Shown piece by piece: positions 7,605-14,954 of a stretch of DNA of 21,840 bases. Position 1 is the stretch's first letter. Each line of letters starts with the position of its first letter. Made by a program: the position numbers and the translations under genes. The notes beneath the pieces were generated by a model. That model had not been told where the DNA came from. It searched no databases and saw nothing but the letters and a program-made list of their open reading frames with translations. The DNA is from a virus: the IMG/VR virus record IMGVR_UViG_3300037840_000105, positions 1-21,840 of that record; one strand, written 5' to 3'.

Positions 7605-8180
7605 ATGAGCGAAAATAACGACATCAAAGAACTTCTCCTCGGCTGCGGCAATTCCCGCGAGAAAAAGCTATTTGCCCCGGAAAATAACCGGGACTGGCAC
7701 AATCTCACCACCCTGGACTGGAGCCCGGATTGTAAGCCGGATGTGGTGCATGATTTAACCGTGCTGCCCTATCCGTTTGCCGATAACGAATTCGACGAAT
7801 GTCACCTCTACGAGTGCTTGGAGCATACTGGCCAACAGGGCAATTGGCGGTTTTTCTTCGACCAGTTCAGCGAGTTGTGGCGAATCACCAAGCCGGGCGG
7901 GATGCTGTTTGGGACCTGTCCGCTGCCAAATTCGCCCTGGGCGTGGGCCGATCCTTCGCATACACGCGTCATCGCCCTGGAGAGCTTTATCTTCCTGCGC
8001 CAGCAGGCCTATGAGCAGCATGTCGGCAAAACCGCCATGACCGACTTCCGCCACTATTATAAGGCGGATTGGGAGTTGGTGTTCGAACACAAGGACGTCG
8101 CTACCCAGATGTTCGCGCTCAAGGCGATCAAGCCGGCTGGGGCCGCGCCGGAAATTACCGCTGCCGAGGCGGCGCAATGA
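7605..8180 (+). CDS. SAM-dependent methyltransferase-like protein
   Basis: This is a 191-residue class I (Rossmann) methyltransferase-like protein. Motif I is LLLGCGNSREKK (10-21), a variant of the usual GxGxG. An acidic end of strand 2 follows at D38 in TTLDWSP. Then comes DVVHDLTVLPYPF (46-58), DEFDECHLYECLEH-type motif IV (61-74) and LWRITKPGGMLFG (91-103). This is the pattern of Methyltransf_11-like enzymes often linked to sugar or polysaccharide biosynthesis. The acceptor cannot be read from sequence. GAGG (7596-7599) lies 5 bases before ATG. Its last 4 bases overlap the glycosyltransferase start (ATGA), so the two are translationally coupled and probably act on the same product. Confidence 0.75.
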   Translation: MSENNDIKELLLGCGNSREKKLFAPENNRDWHNLTTLDWSPDCKPDVVHDLTVLPYPFADNEFDECHLYECLEHTGQQGNWRFFFDQFSELWRITKPGGMLFGTCPLPNSPWAWADPSHTRVIALESFIFLRQQAYEQHVGKTAMTDFRHYYKADWELVFEHKDVATQMFALKAIKPAGAAPEITAAEAAQ

Positions 8181-8917
8181 GCGATCTGCCCACAACAGAC
8201 AAGTGTGTCGTGTTTGCCACGCCATGTTACGACCATCGGGTTTGCTACGAGTTCTACAAATCTGGGCTCGAAACCGAATGGGCGCTGAACGCGCGCGGGA
8301 TTGCGCGGGGTTATATCGGACGCGGCGGCGATCAGTTCATTGCCAAGGTGCGCAACAAGATCGTCAGCGAGTTTCTGACCAATTATCCGATGGCCACCGA
8401 CCTGTTCTTTCTGGACGATGATATCGGCTGGCCGGCGCTCAAGGTGGTGGAATTCTTGGACCGGCCAGAGGATATCGTGGCCGGGATTTATCCCAAGAAG
8501 CAGGAAGACCGCGATTTCCCGGTGGAGCTTGAGGCTGATGCCACCACGGGGTCATTGGTCGAGCGCGATGGTCTGGTCAAGGCCCGCGCCGTGCCCACCG
8601 GCTTCATGCGGATCAAGCGTCATGTGCTGGAAAGCCTGGCCGAAAGAGCGGGCACCTTCCGCGAGCAGGATGCCAATGGTAGCTGGGGGACCTATTACGA
8701 GATCTTCCGCTGCGGGGTGGTGAACGGCGAATTCAACGGCGAGGATTACCTGTTTTGCCAGAACGCCCAGGCACTCGGCTTTGAAATCTGGGTCGATCCC
8801 AATATCGAATTTACCCACCGAGGGAATAAGCGTTGGAAGGACACTCTGGCGGTCCACTTGGACGTTTTCCGGGATAAGGCTATTCTCGCCGCGAACAAGC
8901 TAAAGGAACCGGCATGA
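8177..8917 (+). CDS. Glycosyltransferase-like protein (GT-A fold)
   Basis: This protein has 246 residues, starting at ATG 8177 inside the methyltransferase stop. The frame is open further upstream, but only this start gives the usual ATGA overlap. VVFATPCYD (11-19) is a nucleotide-sugar-binding first strand. FFLDDDIGW (77-85) gives an Asp-rich metal-binding motif (D80, D81, D82). GEDYLFCQNAQALGF (188-202) followed by VDPNIEFTHRG (206-216) matches the acidic catalytic helix and metal-binding His of GT2/Anp1-like enzymes. The phage family is common, but donor and acceptor are unknown. A virion protein or host surface glycan are both possible targets. It overlaps the next gene by 4 bases. Confidence 0.7.
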   Translation: MSDLPTTDKCVVFATPCYDHRVCYEFYKSGLETEWALNARGIARGYIGRGGDQFIAKVRNKIVSEFLTNYPMATDLFFLDDDIGWPALKVVEFLDRPEDIVAGIYPKKQEDRDFPVELEADATTGSLVERDGLVKARAVPTGFMRIKRHVLESLAERAGTFREQDANGSWGTYYEIFRCGVVNGEFNGEDYLFCQNAQALGFEIWVDPNIEFTHRGNKRWKDTLAVHLDVFRDKAILAANKLKEPA

Positions 8918-9870
8918 GCGCAGTCCTCGCCTACGAAGCCGTTGTGATGAAGCATCCCCATGCCCGCAAGGGCAAGGTCACCCAGATCAAGGGGGTGGAT
9001 GCCGTCAGCGGTCGGCCATTTACCGATTCCCAGGGTGAACCCGATGTCTTCCCTGATGTCACGGTCAAGGACCCCCATACCGAGGCCTATTACCGCGCCC
9101 GGGGTTATATCATTCCCGGCGAAGTTCCGCCGCCGCCCGCCGAATATGCCGAATACCCGGTGATGCTGGTTCATCCCGAGCATGTCGATGCCATCCCCGA
9201 TGATTGGCATATCGAAAAGGGCGACAATGGCGAGATCATCCGCCACAAGATCTTGGGCAAGCCGGAAGTCTTTCCGCCCCGGCAGGCCAATACCGAGGCC
9301 GAGGAAGAATCCCTGGGACAGAAAGGCTACAAGCGCGCCGGCCAGGATAACCCCGATGCCATCCGCAGCGCCCATGCCTCACCCTATGTCCCGGGCCGCA
9401 AGACCCAGGAATATCCCAAGATGGTCAATGGCGAGATCGAAGACCCCGAGGCCCCGAGCGGCGGCCCGATCCAGTATCCCAAATGGATTGGCGATAAGCT
9501 GGTCCACAGCCGGGCCGAGGAAGAGGCCCTGACCGGCAAGAAAGCCGATGTGGTTCTCGATGTCTGCATCATCTGCGACGAGATCATTCTGGAAGGCCAG
9601 CCAGCAGCTACCGGCAAGAATGGCATGTTCCATACCGCGCACCTCGCGGGCGGCCATGTTCCCACCGCAGTCCCTCCCGTTGCGGTGGAAGACAAGATCG
9701 AACTGCCCGACGCGGCAGACGTGGAGCTTGGCGAGGAAACGGAGATCGGACAAGACGCGCCGAAGAAGCGTATCCGCCGCACCAAGGCGCAGATCGAGGC
9801 CGATAATGCGGCGGCAGAACTGGCAAAGCGTGAAAAACCGGCAAAGGCGAAAGTCCCAGCCGGAGAGTAA
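8914..9870 (+). CDS. Phage protein with YPK modules, Cys/His cluster and basic C-terminus
   Basis: This 318-residue protein of unknown function overlaps the glycosyltransferase stop (ATGA). Related short segments recur: EYPVMLVHPEH (80-90) followed by EEESLGQKGYK (130-140), EYPKMVNGE (166-174), and QYPKWIGDKLVHSRAEEEAL (187-206). I know this YPK..EEEAL pattern from small proteins near phage tail and head genes, of unknown role. C218, C221, H240, H243 and H248 form a possible zinc-binding cluster. The C-terminus KKRIRRTKAQIEADNAAAELAKREK has the RRTKAQIEA motif seen at the ends of several phage proteins and may bind DNA or another virion protein. Position just before gp4 suggests a head-completion or minor virion role (inference). 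Confidence 0.6.
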   Translation: MSAVLAYEAVVMKHPHARKGKVTQIKGVDAVSGRPFTDSQGEPDVFPDVTVKDPHTEAYYRARGYIIPGEVPPPPAEYAEYPVMLVHPEHVDAIPDDWHIEKGDNGEIIRHKILGKPEVFPPRQANTEAEEESLGQKGYKRAGQDNPDAIRSAHASPYVPGRKTQEYPKMVNGEIEDPEAPSGGPIQYPKWIGDKLVHSRAEEEALTGKKADVVLDVCIICDEIILEGQPAATGKNGMFHTAHLAGGHVPTAVPPVAVEDKIELPDAADVELGEETEIGQDAPKKRIRRTKAQIEADNAAAELAKREKPAKAKVPAGE

Positions 9871-9873
9871 GCC

Positions 9874-10623
9874 ATGGCCGACCCGACCGCGATGGTGATC
9901 GTGCAAGATTGCTTAGAGCTCTTGCAGGTTTACGCCCCCGGCGAAACTATCTCGGACGCCGACGCCCAGAGGACCTTATCCGTCCTCAACGATATGTTGG
10001 ATGTCTGGTCCAACCTGACGCTGTCCTGTTTCACCATCCTCGAACAGTCGTTTCCGCTGGTCGCCGGCCAGCAGCAATACACCGTGGGGCCGGGCGGCCA
10101 GATCAATGGCCAGAGGCCGCTCAAGGTTCTCGATGGTCCCGGCACCGCCTATGTCCAGGACTTCAACGGGAATAACTACGGCGTCAGCGTCGTTGCCCGC
10201 GACCAGTGGAATTTGTACGGCAATCGCTCCGAGCTGATTACCTCGGACTTCCCCGATACGCTGTTTTACGATCCGCAGTATCCGCTCGGCATCATCAACG
10301 TTATGCCGGTGCCGACCATAAATTACACGATGTTCTTTGATTCGTATTCGCAGCTCGGGGATTTGTCATCGCTCACCGCCATCCTCTCCCTCCCCCCCGG
10401 CTATAAGCGGGCGATCACGACCAATCTCGCGGTCAGTGTGAAGCCCTATTTCAAGACCGGACAGCTCGATCCGCTCATCATTGCCGAAGCGATGAAAACC
10501 CACGGCGACATCAAACGCACCAATATGCGTCCGAATGTGGCGGTGATGGAGCCGGAATTAGTGAGCAGAGCCCAGATATCATATAATCCGTACACGGACC
10601 GCCAAGGGAGCAGTTCTTCTTAG
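9874..10623 (+). CDS. Portal-to-tail adaptor / head-completion protein, P22 gp4-like
   Basis: P22 gp4 binds the portal ring from outside, is the first tail factor after packaging, and helps retain the DNA. This protein has 249 residues, against 166 in P22, so it has a longer C-terminus. The N-terminal helices (DCLELLQVYAPGETISDADA, then RTLSVLNDMLDVW) and the strand SFPLVAGQQQYTVGPGG (about 59-75) are the pattern I associate with the gp4 family. DTLFYDPQYPLG and LPPGYKRAITTNLAV follow, also typical. The Ser-rich end GSSSS is likely flexible. GGAGAG (9862-9867) is its ribosome binding site. The gp10-like gene follows directly, as in P22. Confidence 0.7.
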   Translation: MADPTAMVIVQDCLELLQVYAPGETISDADAQRTLSVLNDMLDVWSNLTLSCFTILEQSFPLVAGQQQYTVGPGGQINGQRPLKVLDGPGTAYVQDFNGNNYGVSVVARDQWNLYGNRSELITSDFPDTLFYDPQYPLGIINVMPVPTINYTMFFDSYSQLGDLSSLTAILSLPPGYKRAITTNLAVSVKPYFKTGQLDPLIIAEAMKTHGDIKRTNMRPNVAVMEPELVSRAQISYNPYTDRQGSSSS

Positions 10624-10652
10624 TTATCAAGCACTTATATAGGGCTACAGCC

Positions 10653-12320
10653 GTGGTTTCAACCCCGATTTTTGGCGGTTTTTATAAAGCGTGGTCCTTT
10701 AATCAGGCCTACCAACTTTGCACGAATTTGTACCCCAGCGTTGTGGATACGCACACCGGCAAAGAAGTCGGCGCGCTGTATTCGACCCCCGGCCTTGATC
10801 TGCTCGCCAATGTCGGGGTCGGTGCCGCGCGTGGCTTCAAGGTCTTTCAAGGTCTGCTCTATGTCGTCAGCGGCAACAGCGTTTATTCGGTCAATCTCCA
10901 GTTTGCGGTGACCCTGGTGGGCACCATTGGGACCGCACACGGCCCGGTTAGCATGGTTTCCAATGGCAAGCAGATGCTCATCATCGACGGCACCAATGCC
11001 TATCTGGTGCCGGGCGGCCAGCCGCTGACGGGGGGTACGATCAGTGACGGCGGGGCGGATTACACGGTGGGGGATTCGATCAATCTGACCGCCAATGACG
11101 GTCAGCAGAATGCCACAGCGCAGATCCTTGTCTCAAGCGTCAGTGGCGGGGCGGTGACCGGCTTTAGCGTGACATTCACCGGGGCCTTTGGCCCCCTCCC
11201 CACTACCTTCTCGCAAGCCTCGACCACGGGTTCAGGCACCGGCTTTTCGCTCAATCTGCCGACATTTGGCACTTTCGCCCCGATTTACACCGTACCCCTT
11301 CCCTTCACTGGCCCGGCCTATGGCTCCTATCAGGACGGTTTGGGCCTGATCGCCCAGGGCCAGTCGCAGATCATGTGGCAGACCAATCTATTCGACTTCT
11401 CAATCATTGATCCGCTGGCCTTCGACAGCGCCGACGCCGAGCCCGATAACATCCAGGCCTTGGCGCAGCTACACGAAGAACAATTCGTCTTCAAATCGAC
11501 TAATACCGAGGTCTGGATCAACGCGGGCATTTCCGGGTTTGCGTTCCAGAGACTGGCCGGCGTTCATATCGAGTTGGGTTGCGCCGCACCCTTCTCCGTG
11601 GCGCTATGCGGCGAATCGCTGATTTGGCTGGCGATGAACGAGCAGGGCGAAGGCACGGTGCACCAGATCACCGGCTATGAGCCCAAGAAAATCTCGACCA
11701 AGGCCATTGATAGCCAGATCCAGAGCTATGCGATTATTTCCGATGCGGTGGCCTACAGTTATCAGCAGTCCGGGCGTCTGTTCTATGTCCTGCGCTTTCC
11801 GACCGGCAACGCCACTTGGGTCTATGACCTGACCACGGGCTTGTGGCACCAGCGAGCCGCCTTTGCCAATGGGGCCTTCTCCCAACACTGGTCCAACTGC
11901 TATGCCTCGTTCAGCGGCAAGAATGTTGTGGGCGATTACCGCAATGGCAATATCTATGCGATCGATCAGAACGCCTTGACCGACAACGGCACCCCCAAGA
12001 AATGGGTCCGCACCTGGCGGGCGTTGAAAGAGCCGGTTTATGTGCCGATGACATTCGCGGCATTGGAGATCGACTTGCAGACGGGGATCAATATTCCGGC
12101 TGGTACAGCCCCGCTGGCGGTGCTGCGCTGGTCCGACGATGGATGCCATACGTGGTCGGATGAACGCTTCCAGGCGGTTGGTCCGGTTGGGGCGACGGCG
12201 CAGCGGGTGATCTTCCGCCGCTTGGGCAGCACGCGCTTCAATTCCGGGCTGGACCGGGTGTTTGAGTTGTCCGGCACCGATCAGTACCCGGTGGCCATTA
12301 TCAACGCAGATTTGACCTGA
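10653..12320 (+). CDS. Tail hub / packaged-DNA stabilisation protein, P22 gp10-like, with inserted domain
   Basis: P22 gp10 forms the hexameric tail hub that follows gp4 and carries tailspikes and needle. This protein has 555 residues, against 472 in P22. The N-terminus resembles gp10 in TNLYPSVVDT (24-33) and STPGLDLLANVG (44-55). Later come QIMWQTNLFDFSIIDPLAFDSADAEPD (239-265), the EVWINAG strand and GEGTVHQITGY, which is the beta-propeller-like gp10 pattern. Residues about 126-205 (bases 11028-11267) hold an extra Gly/Ser/Thr-rich stretch absent from P22 gp10. It starts GGTISDGGADYTVGD and resembles small beta-domains scattered through phage tail fibres. The start is GTG 10653 with AGGG (10641-10644) upstream; I see no better in-frame start. 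The stop overlaps the next start by one base. Confidence 0.7.
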   Translation: MVSTPIFGGFYKAWSFNQAYQLCTNLYPSVVDTHTGKEVGALYSTPGLDLLANVGVGAARGFKVFQGLLYVVSGNSVYSVNLQFAVTLVGTIGTAHGPVSMVSNGKQMLIIDGTNAYLVPGGQPLTGGTISDGGADYTVGDSINLTANDGQQNATAQILVSSVSGGAVTGFSVTFTGAFGPLPTTFSQASTTGSGTGFSLNLPTFGTFAPIYTVPLPFTGPAYGSYQDGLGLIAQGQSQIMWQTNLFDFSIIDPLAFDSADAEPDNIQALAQLHEEQFVFKSTNTEVWINAGISGFAFQRLAGVHIELGCAAPFSVALCGESLIWLAMNEQGEGTVHQITGYEPKKISTKAIDSQIQSYAIISDAVAYSYQQSGRLFYVLRFPTGNATWVYDLTTGLWHQRAAFANGAFSQHWSNCYASFSGKNVVGDYRNGNIYAIDQNALTDNGTPKKWVRTWRALKEPVYVPMTFAALEIDLQTGINIPAGTAPLAVLRWSDDGCHTWSDERFQAVGPVGATAQRVIFRRLGSTRFNSGLDRVFELSGTDQYPVAIINADLT

Positions 12321-12976
12321 TGTCATCAACTGGCTCGCCCCAAGGCTTCCCCAATATCAATCAGCCGATAGCCGCCCCCAATGGCTTTATCACCCGGCCA
12401 TGGCTGCAATTGATGGTGGCCTTTTGGAACCGGACGGGTGCGGCCACAGGCGGCTCTATTGTGCCGACCGGGACGGTGGTCCACTTTGCTGGACCCGCCG
12501 CCAACATTCCGGGTGGATGGATCGCCTGCGGTCAGACAGTCTCCAAGACCACCTTCCCCAACCTGTTTGCCGCCATTCTTTATACTTGGGGCGGGAGCGG
12601 CGATAATTTTGCCTTGCCGCCGCAGGATGGTTTCATCAAAGGCGTCGGCTCCGATCATGTAGGGTCTACGGGCGGCGCGGCGACGGTTGCCGTTGCCGTG
12701 GCCAATCTGCCCGCCCATAACCATCCGGTAGTCGATCCAGGCCACACCCATGTCATCACCGATCCCGGCCATGTCCATGCCTCGCTGGTGGCCGATTCCA
12801 TCAACACCACAGGAACGGCGACAGGGGCGACACAGGCGGGAAACACCGCGATTGCCATGACCGGGATCACCAACAATCCGGCAACCACCGGGATCACCAC
12901 CGGCAACACCGGGGGGGCAACCCCCATTTCGACCATGCCGCCATACGCGGTTCTGCTCAAGATTATAAAAACGTGA
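12320..12976 (+). CDS. Tail-collar domain protein, in the P22 tail-needle slot
   Basis: This is a 218-residue protein. The N-terminal part (PNINQPIAAPNGFITRPWLQ, then AFWNRTGAATGG) is typical of short phage tail fibres. Residues 49-110 form a phage tail collar domain: PTGTVVHFAGP, IPGGWIACGQ, FPNLFAAILYTWGG, FALPPQDG. A His-rich stretch follows, with HNH (133-135), HTH (142-144) and HVH (151-153) spaced exactly nine residues apart within VxDPGHxH units. In T4 gp37-type fibres such HxH motifs bind iron along a trimer axis. The end TMPPYAVLLKIIKT closes the fold in the usual way. Lying right after gp10, it occupies the position of the P22 gp26 needle and may plug or tip the tail (inference). 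It overlaps both neighbours (TGATG before, GTGA after). Confidence 0.75.
   Translation: MSSTGSPQGFPNINQPIAAPNGFITRPWLQLMVAFWNRTGAATGGSIVPTGTVVHFAGPAANIPGGWIACGQTVSKTTFPNLFAAILYTWGGSGDNFALPPQDGFIKGVGSDHVGSTGGAATVAVAVANLPAHNHPVVDPGHTHVITDPGHVHASLVADSINTTGTATGATQAGNTAIAMTGITNNPATTGITTGNTGGATPISTMPPYAVLLKIIKT
12716..12778 (+). repeat. His-rich 9-residue coding repeat (HxH-VxDPG)
   Basis: Three units (HNHPVVDPG, HTHVITDPG, HVHASLVAD) are encoded in tandem at nine-residue spacing inside the collar gene. The arrangement fits a line of metal-binding His rings in a trimeric fibre. Confidence 0.75.
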
Positions 12977-13548
12977 CCAACAAATTCCTCATCGCTGGGA
13001 TGCCTCGGTGCCGAACCGCATGGTTCAGCGTTGTCATGTCCACGGCAAATTCGTTATGCTGGCATGAGCCTACGGCGCACATCCAAAGCTATGATGCGCT
13101 GGTCGAGTTCTGGAAACCCAAGTTTGGCGAAATCGTCGGCATTTCGGATTCCGCCCTGACCCTGCAATTGGACCGCATACTGTCGGAAATCAGACCGCGA
13201 ACCCTGTTGATAGAGCGCCCGATCCCCCAGGTCATGGCCTCGATGCGCAAATACTTCAAGGGCGCGGAATTGATGCTCGACTATGACGAGGGCCGGCGCT
13301 ATCTTGGTCGGCTGGCTGAGAAGATAGACCAATTCCGCACCTGCGATCTGGTCCGCACCGTGGCCTTCGAGGCCCTAAAGGACTATGACACGGTGCTGGA
13401 TCTGATAACTTGGCTGGCCCCCGGAATCGACCTCCTGGACTTGCGCACGCTGATGCACTTCAACATCCAAGCCGACCGGGACCATGTGATCGACCTCATT
13501 AAACGACCTCATACCCATTGGTATCGAGAGCCCTGTGAAGCACTTTAA
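12973..13548 (+). CDS. Sulfotransferase-like protein
   Basis: This is a 191-residue protein. FLIAGMPRCRTAWFSVVM (5-22) resembles the 5'-phosphosulfate-binding loop of PAPS-dependent sulfotransferases (GxPRSxTTW in classical forms). LLIERPIPQVMASMRKYF (78-95) matches the 3'-phosphate-binding strand and helix with its Arg and Ser. Phage versions of this short family are common and none that I know of has a firmly established acceptor. PAPS binding is inferred from motifs only. A general P-loop kinase is an alternative. The start is GTG 12973, overlapping the collar stop by 4 bases, with no clear ribosome binding site, so it is probably translated by coupling. It overlaps the hydroxylase-like gene by 14 bases. 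Confidence 0.6.
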   Translation: MTNKFLIAGMPRCRTAWFSVVMSTANSLCWHEPTAHIQSYDALVEFWKPKFGEIVGISDSALTLQLDRILSEIRPRTLLIERPIPQVMASMRKYFKGAELMLDYDEGRRYLGRLAEKIDQFRTCDLVRTVAFEALKDYDTVLDLITWLAPGIDLLDLRTLMHFNIQADRDHVIDLIKRPHTHWYREPCEAL

Positions 13549-14092
13549 GCACATCGCATCGGGGATCGAGGTCGCGCCGCTGTTGGCCCAGATCGAGGCC
13601 CATCCCGAGATTTGGAACGTCCATCGCAACCGCACCGGGTTTGAGGGCTCGCCATTCGCCGGAAGTTCGGATGCATGGCTTCGGTATCGTGACCCCGCCG
13701 AGCTGACCGAGACCAAGAATTACAAAGAGCCACATTTTGCCGTTAACTACCCGGCCTGGGACCTCCTGCCGGCGGCGCAAGAGATCGTTTTTGACCTGAT
13801 GCGGCTGGTGCGGGGGGTGCATCTGGGCGGCGTTCTGCTCACCAAGATTCCGGCCAAATGGACGATATTACCCCATGATGACCGGGGCTCCTGGCACGCC
13901 GAAACCCATAACTGCAAAATCTATGTCCCGGTCCAGGCCAACGATCAGTGTGTGAATTATTGCGGGGATGAAAGCCTGGTCATCAATGTCGGCGAGGCCG
14001 TCAGTTTCGACAATCTGGTGACTCATAGCGTCGAAAATCGCGGGGACACCGACAGGATCACCTTGATCTGCTGTTTTCGTGTAGACCCATAG
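13535..14092 (+). CDS. Aspartyl/asparaginyl beta-hydroxylase-like dioxygenase
   Basis: This is a 185-residue member of the PF05118-type 2-oxoglutarate/Fe(II) oxygenases by motif. The iron ligands fit H114 and D116 (LPHDDRG) and H164 (FDNLVTHSVEN), and R174 (RGDTDRITL) fits the 2-oxoglutarate salt bridge. HAETHNCKIYVPV (121-133) and GEAVSFDN (153-160) are family landmarks. Known members hydroxylate Asp/Asn in protein domains. The same superfamily includes LpxO, which hydroxylates lipid A acyl chains, so the target could be protein or lipid. The start is GTG 13535, nested in the end of the sulfotransferase-like gene, suggesting coordinated expression. All catalytic residues look intact. The substrate cannot be read from the sequence. 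Confidence 0.75.
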   Translation: MKHFKHIASGIEVAPLLAQIEAHPEIWNVHRNRTGFEGSPFAGSSDAWLRYRDPAELTETKNYKEPHFAVNYPAWDLLPAAQEIVFDLMRLVRGVHLGGVLLTKIPAKWTILPHDDRGSWHAETHNCKIYVPVQANDQCVNYCGDESLVINVGEAVSFDNLVTHSVENRGDTDRITLICCFRVDP

Positions 14093-14182
14093 CCCGATTG
14101 CGGTTTTGGCCGTCACAGGGTAGTTTCATGCGTCAACGCATCCGGCAAGAGCGGCTGACTTCTCGCTAGAGGGGTATGTGCA

Positions 14183-14953
14183 TTGCCGTTCGCTTGGGCC
14201 GCCGGAGCCGCCGCAGTCGGCAGTATCGCCAGTTCGGTCATCGGGTCTAACGCTGCGACCAGCGCGGCAGGCACCGAAGCTAATGCCGCGAACAATGCGA
14301 CCGCGACACAGCTTCAGATGTTCAACCAGACCCAGGCCAATGAGGCCCCGTATCTGGCGGCCGGCGGCAATGCGCTGGCGGCGTTGCAGCAGGGGATTGG
14401 TATCGGCCCCGGCACCAACAACAGCGGCGTCGGATCGCTCAATGCACCATTCACCACGGCGCAGTTTCACAACTCCCCCGGCTATCAATTCCAGCTCCAA
14501 CAGGGCGAAAATGCCGTCCTGAGCAATGCGGCGGCCACGGGCGGGGTCAATTCCGGCAATACGCTTAAGGCGTTGACTCAGTTTGGCCAGGGCACCGCCA
14601 ATCAGGACTATTGGAACGCCTATAACGCCTATGTGAACCAGCAAAACCAGCGCTTCGGCCAATTGCAGACCGTAGCCGGATCGGGCCAGAACGCCGCTGG
14701 AAATCTCGGGGCGCTGGGAACCCAAGTTGGCTCCAGCGTGGGGAATAATATCGTCGGTGCGGGTAATGCGGCGGCGGCCGGGCAGGTTGGCAGCGCCAAT
14801 GCCATCGCGGGCGGGATCAACAACGCGACCAGCGGGCTATCGCAGAATTATCTGCTCTATAGCCTGATGAATGGCGGCCTGCCGGGCGGGACGGGCGGCG
14901 GCGGTGGCGGTGGCAGTCCCGGCGCCTATGATGCTTCGATGAATTGGTCCTAG
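14183..14953 (+). CDS. DNA ejection / injection protein, P22 gp7-like slot
   Basis: This 256-residue protein is rich in Ala, Asn, Gln and Gly. Residues 1-22 form an Ala/Gly-rich hydrophobic helix. Then come a low-charge coiled region with QLQMFNQTQANEAPYLAAGGNALAAL (43-68) and the landmark SPGYQFQLQQGENAVLSNAAA (98-118). SGNTLKALTQFGQGTA (124-139) and LQTVAGSGQNAAGNLGALG follow. I recognise this series from podovirus DNA-transfer proteins. A Gly-rich linker (232-248) closes it. It is expected inside the virion and delivered with the DNA. The start is TTG 14183, with GAGGGG (14169-14174) 8 bases upstream; no in-frame ATG or GTG is better placed. It leads a three-gene ejection block. Confidence 0.7.
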   Translation: MPFAWAAGAAAVGSIASSVIGSNAATSAAGTEANAANNATATQLQMFNQTQANEAPYLAAGGNALAALQQGIGIGPGTNNSGVGSLNAPFTTAQFHNSPGYQFQLQQGENAVLSNAAATGGVNSGNTLKALTQFGQGTANQDYWNAYNAYVNQQNQRFGQLQTVAGSGQNAAGNLGALGTQVGSSVGNNIVGAGNAAAAGQVGSANAIAGGINNATSGLSQNYLLYSLMNGGLPGGTGGGGGGGSPGAYDASMNWS

Positions 14954-14954
14954 G

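Noticed and set aside
10558-10587. Promoter-like TATAAT near the end of the gp4-like gene
   Set aside because: The TATAAT at 10582-10587 has no acceptable -35 element (TTAGTG at 18 bases is poor) and lies within coding sequence.
14128-14141. Small hairpin ATGCG-TCAA-CGCAT between hydroxylase and gp7-like genes
   Set aside because: The stem is only five bases and no T-run follows. It could arise by chance in a 90-base gap.
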